From Pavlovales sp. CCMP2436 (Eukaryota; Haptophyta; Pavlovophyceae; Pavlovales): a stretch of DNA of 29,835 nt. Below, in pieces: positions 9,560 to 19,008 of the stretch. Made by a program: the position numbers and the translations under genes. The DNA lies in contig MU631554.1 of NCBI GenBank assembly GCA_026770615.1, positions 75,483 through 105,317 of the forward strand, given 5' to 3'. The stretch's first letter is position 1. Each line of letters opens with the position of its first letter. The notes under the pieces are model-generated. The model was not told where the DNA came from and did not search any database. It was given only the letters and a program-made list of their open reading frames with translations.

Positions 9560-11151
9560 ACTAGGAGAATTATCCTATTTAACGGGCGCAGGGGTGGGAC
9601 CGATTGGTTGCATGTAATTTGCGCTAGGAAACTGAGCTTCACTGCCTCAGTCTCAAAAACGCCGTTGTCATTGCCCACGGCACCATGCACTACTTTAGTA
9701 GGAAAAGCCGCCTACTTTTGCTTAGATACCGCTTCTTCTCATTGCCTTGCAAACATGATGCACAACGTACCGTGCGTTCGGGAGACTCGTCGTGCTACGT
9801 CAATCTAATTAAGTGATGACAATGACCTCCGCCTGGAAGATTTGTGTGCGTCATCATCACGCATGAACAGCATCGTAAGTATGCGCATGCTCATAGGCCA
9901 GACATAGGCAGTCATAGGCGAACGCAGGAGTTCTTAGATACCTTCATATTTTTGTTTTCAGATCGTAGAACAATAACTAACTCACCCGACCCGTTGCACC
10001 GCTAATTGCCGATTTTCCGACATGCCAGCGGGTTGCGGGCCAATGGTTCAGAGCGGGCGCGACGACAGTGACTGATAGCGGCCGCGACACCAGTGGTGAC
10101 GTGCGTGCGCCTGCACGCAGCTCGCCGGTGCAAAAAAGCCGAAATTGGGCGCGGCATTGGCCAGCAGCGCGTGCTCCGCGGTAGTCTGCTAGTGTGGGAC
10201 AAAGCCCACCCTTACCACCGCAACGCGCGCAAGCATATGCTCGGCGAGCCCCATGAGCGCAGCCGCATCGCGAGTTGGAGCCCGGCAGCGCCGTCGTCGC
10301 ACCTTAATTACGCGCTGCACTGCTCGCATCTATCATCCCGCGCGGAAGGAAGCGGTAGGCGAGGTGCGCGAGCTTGGATGTGGAGAGCACCTCGAGCTTG
10401 CGTGTGCGCGTGCAGCAGGTCTGCGCGTTGGCCTCGCGAGCCTCCTCCACTTGCGTACGTGGCTATGGTGCGTGAGCTGCATCTCGGTACTAGGGCGTGC
10501 CACCCCGCCGGCTGCACGTGCAGAGGCTGCGCGCGATGACGCTGCGTGCGCGCTTCCTGCGCCGGAGATAATAATGTAGCTCGATCTCACGATCCGCTCG
10601 GCCGATCGAGGATCTGATTGAAGTTCCGCACCCGGCAAGGGCTCCCACGTGCGGAACTTCAATCGTCTCCGATACCCGGTCCGCCATGCTGCAACGCTAA
10701 GCACATAACTAACGGTTCGCACGCTTGTCGGCAATTCACGCTTTTATGTAATGCCGCCTGCAATGGCTCACTCCGCCCGCCGCAGGCGCCCCGCTGGAGG
10801 CGATTCCGCTTGCGAAGAAAAAAATTGGCCTATTCAAAATTAAATTAAATAGGTTTACACGCATCACGTGTTGATATAGAGCCTCTCCGCTAATCATTGT
10901 CTTGAAAAAGCAGGGGTCCTGGCAAGAGATACATATAAATATAAAATCTGCAGCGCTCACCTGCGGCTCAACCCCCCCCCCCCCCCAATCGTAGATCGTA
11001 GAAAACGTGAAAAATTTCGCATTAAGCCTATCTTAGAGACACTGGCCGACGGCCACGAACGTACTTAGTTGAGTCGATTTTACGTCACGAATTGGTCAGT
11101 AATTCTATAGGTTGTTTCGAAACGGTGTGCTGCACGGTGCCAAGGGATATT
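9560..11151. other. Spacer without a supported gene
   Basis: 10090-10560 is GC-rich with overlapping open frames on both strands but no motif or splice pattern. A poly-C tract lies near 10973-10986. A perfect inverted repeat at 10616-10664 is listed separately. Confidence 0.5.
10616..10664. repeat. Perfect 16-bp inverted repeat with 17-nt loop
   Basis: GATTGAAGTTCCGCAC (10616-10631) is followed by a 17-nt GC-rich loop and its exact complement (10649-10664). If transcribed it would form a strong stem. Confidence 0.95.
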
Positions 11152-11877
11152 CTAACACAGCGGGGTACCGGTGATCGCTGCCGGCTGCCCGATGATGGCA
11201 CGCAAAGGACATAGAACCGAGCGAGTGAATGCGATGCTCGGCTCGACGAAAGGAACAGCCGTAGCTGAGACTGAGTGATCCAATCCGCCAGTCACGCCGA
11301 CGAGGAGCTGAATAACCAGGAATCCGCCGACAACCGCCGCAAAAGGCAGCAGGCCCTTCGCGCTGTCGAGCCGAGTGTCGTTGCGCTGTGCCTCGCGCTC
11401 GAGCTCAGTCATGGTGTCGATGTAGCGCGACACGCTGAAGCCTGAGCTCTTTTGAGTGTCATCGTATGGGTCGCAAAACGGCGTGGGCTGATATGCCTCC
11501 GCGGTGGGAACATTAGCAGAACAGCGGTCTGCAGCAGCAGTGGCAGCGGAAGCAGCGTCTGCAGCAGCGGCCGCAGCAGCACTCGCGTTTGCAGTGCTGT
11601 CAACGTCCCCACCATCCTGCTCCTGAGGTTCCTTGCTGGCGTTCATTCTGGCGTTCAACTCCAAAAGTGCGAGATCCCAGTCGCCCGTCTCGGCCTTCTC
11701 CGGCTCTGCCATCATCACTGGGCGCGCAGAGGAGAGCAGCCGCGCTGTGCGCTGCCGCTGCGCACGTAGCGTGCGCACGAGCCGAGGCGTTCCGACGAAG
11801 CCCGCGGTCGGGGCGACGTGCGCGAGGGCGAGCAGCAAAGCCGCGAGCAGCGAAACGTGGCGGATGAAGAAAACCAT
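11152..11877 (-). CDS. Single-span membrane protein with plastid-type bipartite leader
   Basis: This is a 241-residue open frame. Residues 1-26 are a signal peptide (basic start, LLAALLLALAH core, then APTAG). Phe27 follows at the probable cleavage point, as in the phenylalanine-led motif of complex-plastid preproteins. Residues 28-53 are Arg/Ser-rich and free of acids, like a transit peptide, and VMMAEPEK may open the mature protein. The mature part has an acidic helix-like region, an Ala-rich linker (96-117), a charged stretch (150-175) and one membrane span (about 176-197), with a short tail. Placement in a plastid membrane is inferred from the leader. No conserved enzymatic domain was recognised. 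The ATG at 11875-11877 gives the signal peptide directly. No intron is needed. Upstream sequence (11878-12000) is CT- and GC-rich and may hold the promoter. Confidence 0.78.
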   Translation of the reverse strand: MVFFIRHVSLLAALLLALAHVAPTAGFVGTPRLVRTLRAQRQRTARLLSSARPVMMAEPEKAETGDWDLALLELNARMNASKEPQEQDGGDVDSTANASAAAAAAADAASAATAAADRCSANVPTAEAYQPTPFCDPYDDTQKSSGFSVSRYIDTMTELEREAQRNDTRLDSAKGLLPFAAVVGGFLVIQLLVGVTGGLDHSVSATAVPFVEPSIAFTRSVLCPLRAIIGQPAAITGTPLC

Positions 11878-12040
11878 TGCGCGTGTGCGTGAAGCTTCTC
11901 GCGTTTTATTTGCTTCTTCTTGCGCGCCGCCGCCCTCGCGCCGTTTTCCCGAAGGGCGGGGGTCTGGGGGCTGAGCTACGTGCTATTGCGAGAGCCGCCC
12001 CCACGCTACATCTCTAGTGCTACGTAGCGTGGCCGGGGAA

Positions 12041-12235
12041 ATGAGTGCGAGAGCGCATAGTGCGAGGAGGGTGAGCGTCGACATGGTGTACATGCCCGGA
12101 GACGCCGCTCAAGGCTACCAAGGCTACAAAGACGATGCTGCTCCCTGCGGCCGCCACGGCAGGGCTGCGGCGGCCGAGGCGCGGCCGATGAGGGGCGTGG
12201 GGGCCGGGCGCACACACTCACACCCTTTGGTGTGA
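12041..12235 (+). other. Possible 5' exon running toward the gap (weak)
   Basis: An ATG-initiated frame at 12041 contains MPGDAAQGYQGYKDD and stops at 12235, just before the gap. It lies upstream of, and divergent to, the plastid-leader gene. Codons are GC-rich like real exons here, but there is no recognisable domain and the downstream part is lost in the N run. Confidence 0.2.
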
Positions 12236-12238
12236 GTG
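12215..12238. repeat. Perfect 10-bp hairpin with 4-nt loop
   Basis: CACTCACACC (12215-12224), CTTT, then GGTGTGAGTG (12229-12238). Function unknown. Confidence 0.9.
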
Positions 12239-12290
12239 CTGGTGCATGAGGGTTTGGGTCGATCGCTCGACCTCAGCCTGACGTCGACCA

Positions 12291-13070
12291 NNNNNNNNNN
12301 NNNNNNNNNNNNNNNNNNNNNNNNNNNNNNNNNNNNNNNNNNNNNNNNNNNNNNNNNNNNNNNNNNNNNNNNNNNNNNNNNNNNNNNNNNNNNNNNNNNN
12401 NNNNNNNNNNNNNNNNNNNNNNNNNNNNNNNNNNNNNNNNNNNNNNNNNNNNNNNNNNNNNNNNNNNNNNNNNNNNNNNNNNNNNNNNNNNNNNNNNNNN
12501 NNNNNNNNNNNNNNNNNNNNNNNNNNNNNNNNNNNNNNNNNNNNNNNNNNNNNNNNNNNNNNNNNNNNNNNNNNNNNNNNNNNNNNNNNNNNNNNNNNNN
12601 NNNNNNNNNNNNNNNNNNNNNNNNNNNNNNNNNNNNNNNNNNNNNNNNNNNNNNNNNNNNNNNNNNNNNNNNNNNNNNNNNNNNNNNNNNNNNNNNNNNN
12701 NNNNNNNNNNNNNNNNNNNNNNNNNNNNNNNNNNNNNNNNNNNNNNNNNNNNNNNNNNNNNNNNNNNNNNNNNNNNNNNNNNNNNNNNNNNNNNNNNNNN
12801 NNNNNNNNNNNNNNNNNNNNNNNNNNNNNNNNNNNNNNNNNNNNNNNNNNNNNNNNNNNNNNNNNNNNNNNNNNNNNNNNNNNNNNNNNNNNNNNNNNNN
12901 NNNNNNNNNNNNNNNNNNNNNNNNNNNNNNNNNNNNNNNNNNNNNNNNNNNNNNNNNNNNNNNNNNNNNNNNNNNNNNNNNNNNNNNNNNNNNNNNNNNN
13001 NNNNNNNNNNNNNNNNNNNNNNNNNNNNNNNNNNNNNNNNNNNNNNNNNNNNNNNNNNNNNNNNNNNNNN
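12291..13070. other. Assembly gap (780 N)
   Basis: The gap is a run of N directly followed by 25 T (13071-13095). The T run probably marks a low-complexity stretch that stopped assembly. All open frames across it are artefacts. Confidence 1.
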
Positions 13071-13340
13071 TTTTTTTTTTTTTTTTTTTTTTTTTGGCGA
13101 CAATCGAACAATTCAATTATCTCCATCGTTAGTGCGTGTGCTCAACTGCCGGATTGGAATTCAAGTTGCTTCAGGGTGGCGAGGCCAGGCGCTGAAATGC
13201 CGCTCAACTACCGGGAACGGCTGGGCACAACGGATTTGTTACAACGACGCGAGCGGGGAGACACTGCGGCGAGGGCACCCAAAGAGGGCCTCTGCGCTCC
13301 CCCTCCGCGTATTTAGACACCTGTTGAATCATGCTGAGCC

Positions 13341-13344
<4 letters not shown>

Positions 13345-13371
<27 letters not shown>
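13345..13371. repeat. (AT)n microsatellite
   Basis: About 13 AT units lie upstream of the transporter gene. Confidence 0.95.
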
Positions 13372-13375
<4 letters not shown>

Positions 13376-13598
13376 GGGTTTACTAGGCTGAGCCGCTCAT
13401 TTTTATACAGGCTAACCTCACGGCTACTCCCTTGCTCACGGTCAAGACCTGCGCCACGTTTAAAATTCCGTCCATCGGCGTATCCGCGCCACGAGACACG
13501 GGTTGTCAGACAAGGGAGTAGGTCAGAGCATCGTGAGCTGGCAAGCGACGACAAGGCCGCGGTATCCTGACGCCTCCCCCTTCCAACCCCCGCAGCGT

Positions 13599-15015
13599 AT
13601 GCTGCTGCTCGTCACGGTTGCAGCGGCCCTCTGCGCTCCGCAGCAGTCCAACCGCGCCCTGTCTAGCATCGGGCGGGCCCCGGTTCTCGGTGTGGTGCCG
13701 GCTCGGGTACGACAGGTCATCTCGGGCGCCAGCCTCCGCGGCGGCGCGCTGCCCATGCGGATGCGCGGCGCAATCAAAGCCAGCTTGGTCCCGTCGCTTG
13801 AGCCCGAGGGCGTCAAGGCCTGGCTGCTGCGCAACCGCACGATCCTGCTGCTCATTGCCCTGGTCCTGCAGAAGTGCGTTACCGATGTGCTCACCAACCT
13901 AACGCGCAGGACCTCCGTCTACTCGGCATCGAGCGTCGCGCTGCTCTCCGAGGTGCGCAAGCTCCACTGCACCCTTACATCCCGGGGGTCTGCCCCCCCC
14001 GGGCTCTCTCAGTCATGGCGCAAGAGGGAGAACGCTGGCGCCGGTCAGGGCGAGACGATTGGCATCCCTGCAGCATAGCTGAGAACACCCCCCCTCGTCT
14101 TCGGCCCCGTCCCCGACCCTGCTGTCGGCAGGTGGTCAAATTCCCTCTGCTCATCGTGGCCGTGGCTATTTTTGGAGGCGGGTGGAAAATGGTCAAGCCC
14201 ACACTTAAGGCGACCACTACGGATCGCCCTTTTTCACTGGTTGGCGTCTCTCTGTGCTACTCGGCGCAAAACATCCTCTACTTCCTGGCGCTTTCGCACC
14301 TGTCCGCCGAGAGCTACCAGGTGCGTGTGTAAATATCTATAAAAACGTCTGGCCCGTAAACGGTCTCCCAGACTCCCAGTGCAGCAACAACACACTGTTA
14401 GCCTAGGACCATTCCCGAGCACACGGATATCGTCATCATCCCCTCGTCGGCATCTGAGGTATGGCCCCCAAGTCAGATTACCGATCCAGCCCTCTCCTGG
14501 AATCCAGCCCTCTTCTGGAGGGTTGGTAACGAAATTAAAAACCGTACTGGCTAAAAACTAGTTTGCAGTTTACAGTACTTATCGCTTTTATTAATATCGC
14601 CGGCGAGGGATGAACAAAAAAAACAGGGTCCTGGCTCCAGCAGAGCTAGCCTAACCACTAGCCGTTACACTTTGTAACTGATCTATTTTAAATATTATCC
14701 CTAGCGAGAACTTCTCCGCAGAGGGCTTTCAGGTACTAACTAACTCTTACCCTAACCCTGCACAATTAGATCCTAGCTCTAGCTATATTACCGACAGGGA
14801 TGGTATATGCTGTATAAGTATACGAAGGCAGAGGGGCTCTACCCCCAGCTCCCAACTAATTCTCAATCAGCCCTAATTCGGGTAGCAGATCTCCAGGTAA
14901 TCTCTAAGGTAATCGCTACACCCAGCCTAGATCGTCAGCAACAAACAGACATACACACATAGTCCCGTTAGACATTATTGGAGCTCCCCCCTACTGCCCA
15001 AATCCATATGTATGT

Positions 15016-15062
<47 letters not shown>

Positions 15063-18000
15063 ATTAGATTTCGCACCTGAACCCGAACTGTATGGATTAT
15101 TGAATCGCCCTGTCCAGCCGGCTAGGGACCCCTTGTTGTGAATCGTGGCCGGGTGAAGGAGATAACAGCCGCCCTAGTGCAAAGGGGGAGGCTCCGGTTT
15201 GCTACGCACAGCGCACGTCATTCTAGTATTATTGTATAATCCCAACCCCTAATTTCCTAATTTGCTCTGTTGCAAAAGATGCTCTCCCAGTCCAAGCCCC
15301 CCCCCCCGCCGCCCGCCGCCCCCTCTCTTTAATACATGTACCTATAATAATGCAATAGGTGCTCTCCCAGTCCACCCTGATCCTGACCCCGACCCTGACT
15401 TTGACCCTGACCCTGACGCTGACCCTGGCCCTGACTCCCAACTTCCCAATCCTCCAATGCAACAGGTCTTATCCCAGTCCAAGCTGCTTTTCACCGCGGG
15501 GCTGATGATGGGGATTATGAAGACGCGCCTTCGCATCAACCAGTGGACCGCTATCGGGATGCTCATCTTTGGCTCACTCCTGGTGCAGGTGGGTCTATCA
15601 AGAAAAATATTATCTCATATTTTATACATCTATATATTTATTAGAGGGGAGTGGGGGGGGGGTTGTTGCCGCTGCTTGCGATCGCCAACTCTCCCATTGG
15701 ACCGCTATCGTAAAGCTCAATTTCGGTTGCGTGTGCCAGTGCCCTATGCCGACCCCAACCCCCCCCCCCTCTTCACCCCCCTTATTTTTTACAATCATAT
15801 TTTTACAATCATATTTTTAAAAAGTAACAGTTCTCCGAGGCGCCTAGTAGAATTTGTCAAGGGGCGCTTTGAGTAATCGGGCTCAGAGGGGGGGGGGGGT
15901 ATATTGTGCTCGAGGAAAGTCCAAGACTCACGTCCGGAGACCGTCTTCCGGGGAAAGACGTCCCAACTAGAAATCTTTTTTTTGTTACCATGCGGCTAAC
16001 TAGCACCGAATTGGTGTTGAATCCCCTGCTGGAGCCAGGTCTCGGTTGCTAGGAGAATAAAAATTGCACTTGTTAAAAAACAGTTTCCAGTTTCCAGCTG
16101 TTCGGGAAAGAAATCGTGTTGTTTAATCCCTTCGGCAAGGGATTAACCAAAAATAGGGTCCTGGCTCCATCAGTTCATACGAAAGGTACCGTCTGGTGGG
16201 AAGTCAGCATTTTCATAGTCACCCAGCCAGTCGTGCTTGGCGGCCTTTCTTTGTTTACAACAAGACAGTCCTCTGTAATGTGATTCACTCCTGCCCATGT
16301 TCCCAAGTTCGGCATAGCGCGTCGGAGCCTGCGTCGGAGCGCTAAGATCAGCTTGATTTTTCACACCGCCAGCCAGAACCCCTCTGCATTGATATTTCCA
16401 AATCACTCCGAAGTGACCAAGTCTGCCGTGCTCGACTGGAACGCCTACCCCTTGCACTTTTGCTTAGTTTTCGTGTTTTGTCTTCTGTTTCTGTTTGTGT
16501 GTGTGTATCTGCCTCTTGTGTGCCAACAATAGCTATTCGCAATCTAATATAATACCAATAGCTCTCCGAAGCGACAAAGTCTGTCGTGCTCGGCGGGAAC
16601 GCCTACCTCGGGGGCTTCTATGCCATCCTGGGCTCGCTACTCTCGTCCCTGCCGAACGTCTACTATGAGAAGCTCCTCAAAGAGCCGGTGCGTGCCCCCC
16701 CCCCCACCACCACCCCCCTCCACCCACTCACACACACACTCGTAGCATCCTCTCCTTTTTTTGAAAGTCACCTAATACCCACCCCCTCCCCTCCCTACTC
16801 CCACCCACCCACACACACTCACACACAAAAACCCACTTTTTGCTCTTTTTGTTTAAGGATACTTATACCCCCCCCCCCCCCCCCCCCCCAAACACACACA
16901 CACACACACACACTTAATACCCCCCCCCACGCGCGCGTGCACCCCGCATCATCAGGACACGAACGAGTGGGCGCGTAACATCCAGATGACAGGATGGATC
17001 TTCTTGTGGATCCTGTTCTCCATGTTCTTCGAGGGCAAGGGTGGGTGCTTACGTAGCAAATTACATAATTTATTACATAATTTATATGAGAATGTGACTC
17101 AGAGGCAGAGAGTGCCCCACCTCTATGAGAATGTAACTCAGACCATTCATGAGATGTAATTATTGGGTAGAGTTATGAGAATGTAACACACACCCTTTTC
17201 TCAAAGAACTCTACCCCTCTGTTCTCCATGTTCTTCGAGGGTAAGGGTGGGTGCGTAAATAGTATATTATTTAGTTTATTCCGATCAAGACCCCTCATCG
17301 TCGTTGGTTCATAGCGACGTCACTTCGAGGAGTGAAGCCGCCGAAAGAGGAAAGCTACGTCTATCCCCGGAAGACGGTCTCCTAGACGTGAGCCTTGGAC
17401 CATCTCCGAGCACATAAATAACCCCCCTTCCCTTCCTCCTCCTTCTCCCTGAGCATGGTTACTCAAAAATTCCCCTCGCAAATTTGACTTTGCCCGATTC
17501 GAACATAATGACACCCGCCAACAACAACCAACAACAACAACAAAACCGACTTCTGACTGAGTATAAATCTCAGCGAATGTGAACTATACAATCTAATACG
17601 AATATAGGACTTTCGGCGCTTGACCTCACCGGCTTCTCCTTCAACGTGTGGGTCATCATCGCCCTCAAGGCCCTCAACTGCCTGCTAATCCCCGGTGGGC
17701 GCTCTACTATTCTTCTTAATATTCCTAACATCTTAATATTATTCATAAATATAATGTGACGTAGGGTGCGTTGAGGCACTTAATGATATGAATGTGATTA
17801 AATAGAATCACGGGCAGTTTATTATTAGTGATTTTAATACTAATCAGTTGATGCACGCAGTTGATGATTATTTTCAATTATATTATTAATACTAATTACC
17901 TTAATATTGAGGCAGCTGATTATTGTGATTTATTTATACTGCTTCTATTGAAGGCGGAGGGGGGGGGTATCGTTACCCACGGCCCTCAACTACCTGATCA

Positions 18001-19008
18001 TCCCCGGTGAGTCCTTGCCCCAACATTGCTACCCAACATTACCGAGCGCCTCCTCCGACTGTAGATATCATTAAAGCCACCACTCCCAACGCCTGGGCGC
18101 TGGTGTGTGTGTTAAAGGAGCGCTATACCAGGACATAACAAACCCCAACCCCAACCCTAGCTCTAGCCCTAGCCCAATGCCCGTACGCCATCGGGCTGCA
18201 AGACGGGGGACGTTAAAAGAACTTTTCTTTCAGAAGCCAACCCAGCACGGATATAAAAGAATAAAAGAATAAACGAGTGGATTGCGGGAATGCGCCCTAG
18301 CCCCAAACCAACCCCCCCCCCCTTCCGAGACGGGTTACTCAAAAAGCCCCTTAATGAATTCAACCCTCCCCCCCAATCCCCCAGCCCTCCATACCGACCC
18401 CCCTTCTTCCCCCTCCTCGATTCGTCTAAATGATTGAAAAATCAACACCGGTATATCTTCGTTTAATTCACTCTTTAAATCATTGTCCCTGGTTGATAAA
18501 ATATCCCCCCCCTCCCCCCGAGCCACGCTCAAGTCCCCCCCCCCACCCCCCCCGCGCGCAGCCACGCTCAAGTACGCGGACAATATCCTCTACTCCTACG
18601 CCAAGCCGTCCTCCATCGTGCTCACGTGCGCCCTCTCCTCCTTCGTCTCCGGTAAGCGCCGTTACATAAAATAACACTCACACACGTGCAATTTTAACAA
18701 ATAAACTTCTGTTCTACCTACTTCAAATGTGCCCCCCCCTCGCTTTCTCCTCGTTCTACCTACTTCAAATGCTCCCCCGCCCCCTCGCTTTCTCCTCATT
18801 CGTCTCCTGTGCGTCTTCTTTTTTAATTTTCTCCAGTTGAAGCCCCCCATGATCATAACCCTACCCCTATACCCACCCCTGTAATCCTACCCCTGTAATA
18901 GGCTCGCTCCCCGCTCCCCGCTTCATCGCGGGTATGGTCCTGGTACTGGGCTCGATCGCCCTCTACAACAACAAGCCTAAGCCCAAGCTCCCGAAAATCT
19001 CGGCCTAG
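13599..19008 (+). CDS. Nucleotide-sugar transporter family (SLC35A-like) protein, eight exons, plastid-like leader
   Basis: Exons are 13599-13952, 14132-14320, 15466-15588, 16562-16687, 16956-17040, 17608-17694, 18562-18651 and 18902-19008. All introns are GT-AG and all phases agree, giving 386 aa. The core matches the UDP-sugar/CMP-sialate transporter family (Nuc_sug_transp): AQNILYFLALSHLSAESYQ, then VLSQSKLLFTA, NQWTAIGMLIFGSLLVQ, LPNVYYEKLLKEP, RNIQMTGW and KYADNILYSYAKPSSIVLT. The family is made of drug/metabolite-type antiporters that move nucleotide sugars against the nucleoside monophosphate. The end, KPKPKLPKISA, is lysine-rich. The first ~55 residues are unusual: signal peptide MLLLVTVAAALCAP, then a basic acid-free stretch with SLRGGALPMRM, resembling a bipartite plastid leader. 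A plastid-envelope rather than Golgi location is possible but inferred. The ATG at 13599 places the signal peptide first; an open frame reaches upstream to 13503. Introns hold repeats and exon-edge duplicates. Confidence 0.9.
14347..14430 (-). repeat. Dispersed short repeat 'TGTGCTCGG' family, copy 1
   Basis: On the minus strand: GTGTGCTCGGGAATGGTCC, then an insert, then GGGAGACCGTTTACGGGCC and AGACG. The other copies are 15905-15966 (+), 17349-17418 (-) and a diverged one at 22310-22405 (-). Lies in intron 2 of the transporter gene. Confidence 0.65.
14492..14645 (+). repeat. Short intronic repeat related to 16029-16173
   Basis: Shares an order of motifs with the later copy: an AAATTAAAAACCGTACTGGC/AAAAATTGCACTTG region, a CAGTTTACAGT/CAGTTTCCAGT phrase, and the end CAGGGTCCTGGCTCCAGCAG. 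The 3' end is the best conserved part. Confidence 0.55.
15018..15059. repeat. (AT)n microsatellite in intron 2
   Basis: About 21 AT units. Confidence 0.95.
15271..15487 (+). repeat. Three copies of the exon-3 acceptor region
   Basis: TGCAAAAGATGCTCTCCCAG (15271) and TGCAATAGGTGCTCTCCCAG (15351) are degenerate versions of the true junction TGCAACAGGTCTTATCCCAG (15458), each followed by TCCA. A (CCCTGA)n-like hexamer array (about 15374-15440) separates copies 2 and 3. Confidence 0.85.
15680..15742 (+). repeat. Degenerate duplicate of the exon-3 end inside intron 3
   Basis: The segment sharing TGGACCGCTATCG and a following GCTCA/TCTTTGG-like run aligns to exon 3 at about 15535-15593, displaced by roughly 145 bp. 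Confidence 0.75.
15905..15966 (+). repeat. 'TGTGCTCGG' family, copy 2
   Basis: TTGTGCTCGAGGAAAGTCC, AAGACTCACGTCCGGAGACC, then GTCTTCCGGGGAAAGACG. This is the reverse complement of the copy at 17349-17418. Confidence 0.75.
16029..16173 (+). repeat. Short element with inverted ends and internal hairpin
   Basis: It begins TGGAGCCAGG and ends CCTGGCTCCA, a 10-bp inverted terminal match. It contains a perfect 10-bp hairpin, TTAATCCCTT (16123-16132) / AAGGGATTAA (16137-16146). A related copy lies at 14492-14645. A small MITE is likely; no duplication of the target was confirmed. Confidence 0.55.
16300..16392 (+). mobile_element. SINE fragment in intron 3
   Basis: Matches the tRNA-like head of the SINE family (GCGTCGGAGCCTGCGTCGGA, GCGCTAAGATCAGC, then ACACCGCCAGCCAGAACCCC). 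The 3' tail is missing, and the copy runs straight into a duplicate of the exon-4 acceptor. Confidence 0.75.
16397..16449 (+). repeat. Duplicate of the exon-4 acceptor region inside intron 3
   Basis: CACTCCGAAGTGACCAAGTC, TGCCGTGCTCGACTGG and AACGCCTACC align to the true exon 4 start (about 16554-16607), which lies about 158 bp downstream. The echo lacks the AG acceptor. Confidence 0.85.
16688..16955. repeat. Poly-C and CA tracts in intron 4
   Basis: The intron is dominated by C runs, including an uninterrupted run of about 20 or more near 16869-16889, followed by (CA)n to about 16912. Confidence 0.9.
17219..17262 (+). repeat. Duplicate of the exon-5 end and donor inside intron 5
   Basis: GTTCTCCATGTTCTTCGAGG followed by GTAAGGGTGGGTGCGTA repeats the true junction at 17014-17050 almost exactly, about 206 bp downstream. 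It also keeps a usable-looking GT. Confidence 0.9.
17349..17418 (-). repeat. 'TGTGCTCGG' family, copy 3
   Basis: On the minus strand: ATGTGCTCGGAGATGGTCC, AAGGCTCACGTCTAGGAGAC, then CGTCTTCCGGGGATAGACG. Close reverse-complement match to copy 2. Confidence 0.75.
17981..18014 (+). repeat. Duplicate of the exon-6 end and donor inside intron 6
   Basis: GGCCCTCAACTACCTGATCA followed by TCCCCGGTGAGTCC copies the true exon 6 end (17669-17700, ending CCCCG|GTGGGC) about 312 bp downstream. The echo has a stronger GTGAGT donor than the true site. Confidence 0.85.
18521..18574 (+). repeat. Duplicate of the exon-7 acceptor inside intron 6
   Basis: AGCCACGCTCAAGT occurs at 18521-18534 and again at the true exon 7 start (AG at 18560-18561), separated by a poly-C tract. 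Confidence 0.85.
18710..18796 (+). repeat. Two-copy ~43-bp tandem repeat in intron 7
   Basis: GTTCTACCTACTTCAAATG followed by a C-run and CTCGCTTTCTCCTC occurs twice in tandem. The sequence just after it (TTCGTCTCCTGTG) resembles the exon 7 end TTCGTCTCCGGTA. Confidence 0.85.

Noticed and set aside
12124..13132. Long open frames across the N run
   Set aside because: They consist of undefined codons and the flanking homopolymer.
15374..15440. Telomere-like (CCCTGA)n repeat
   Set aside because: Imperfect hexamers not matching a standard telomere unit, short, and inside an intron between acceptor echoes.
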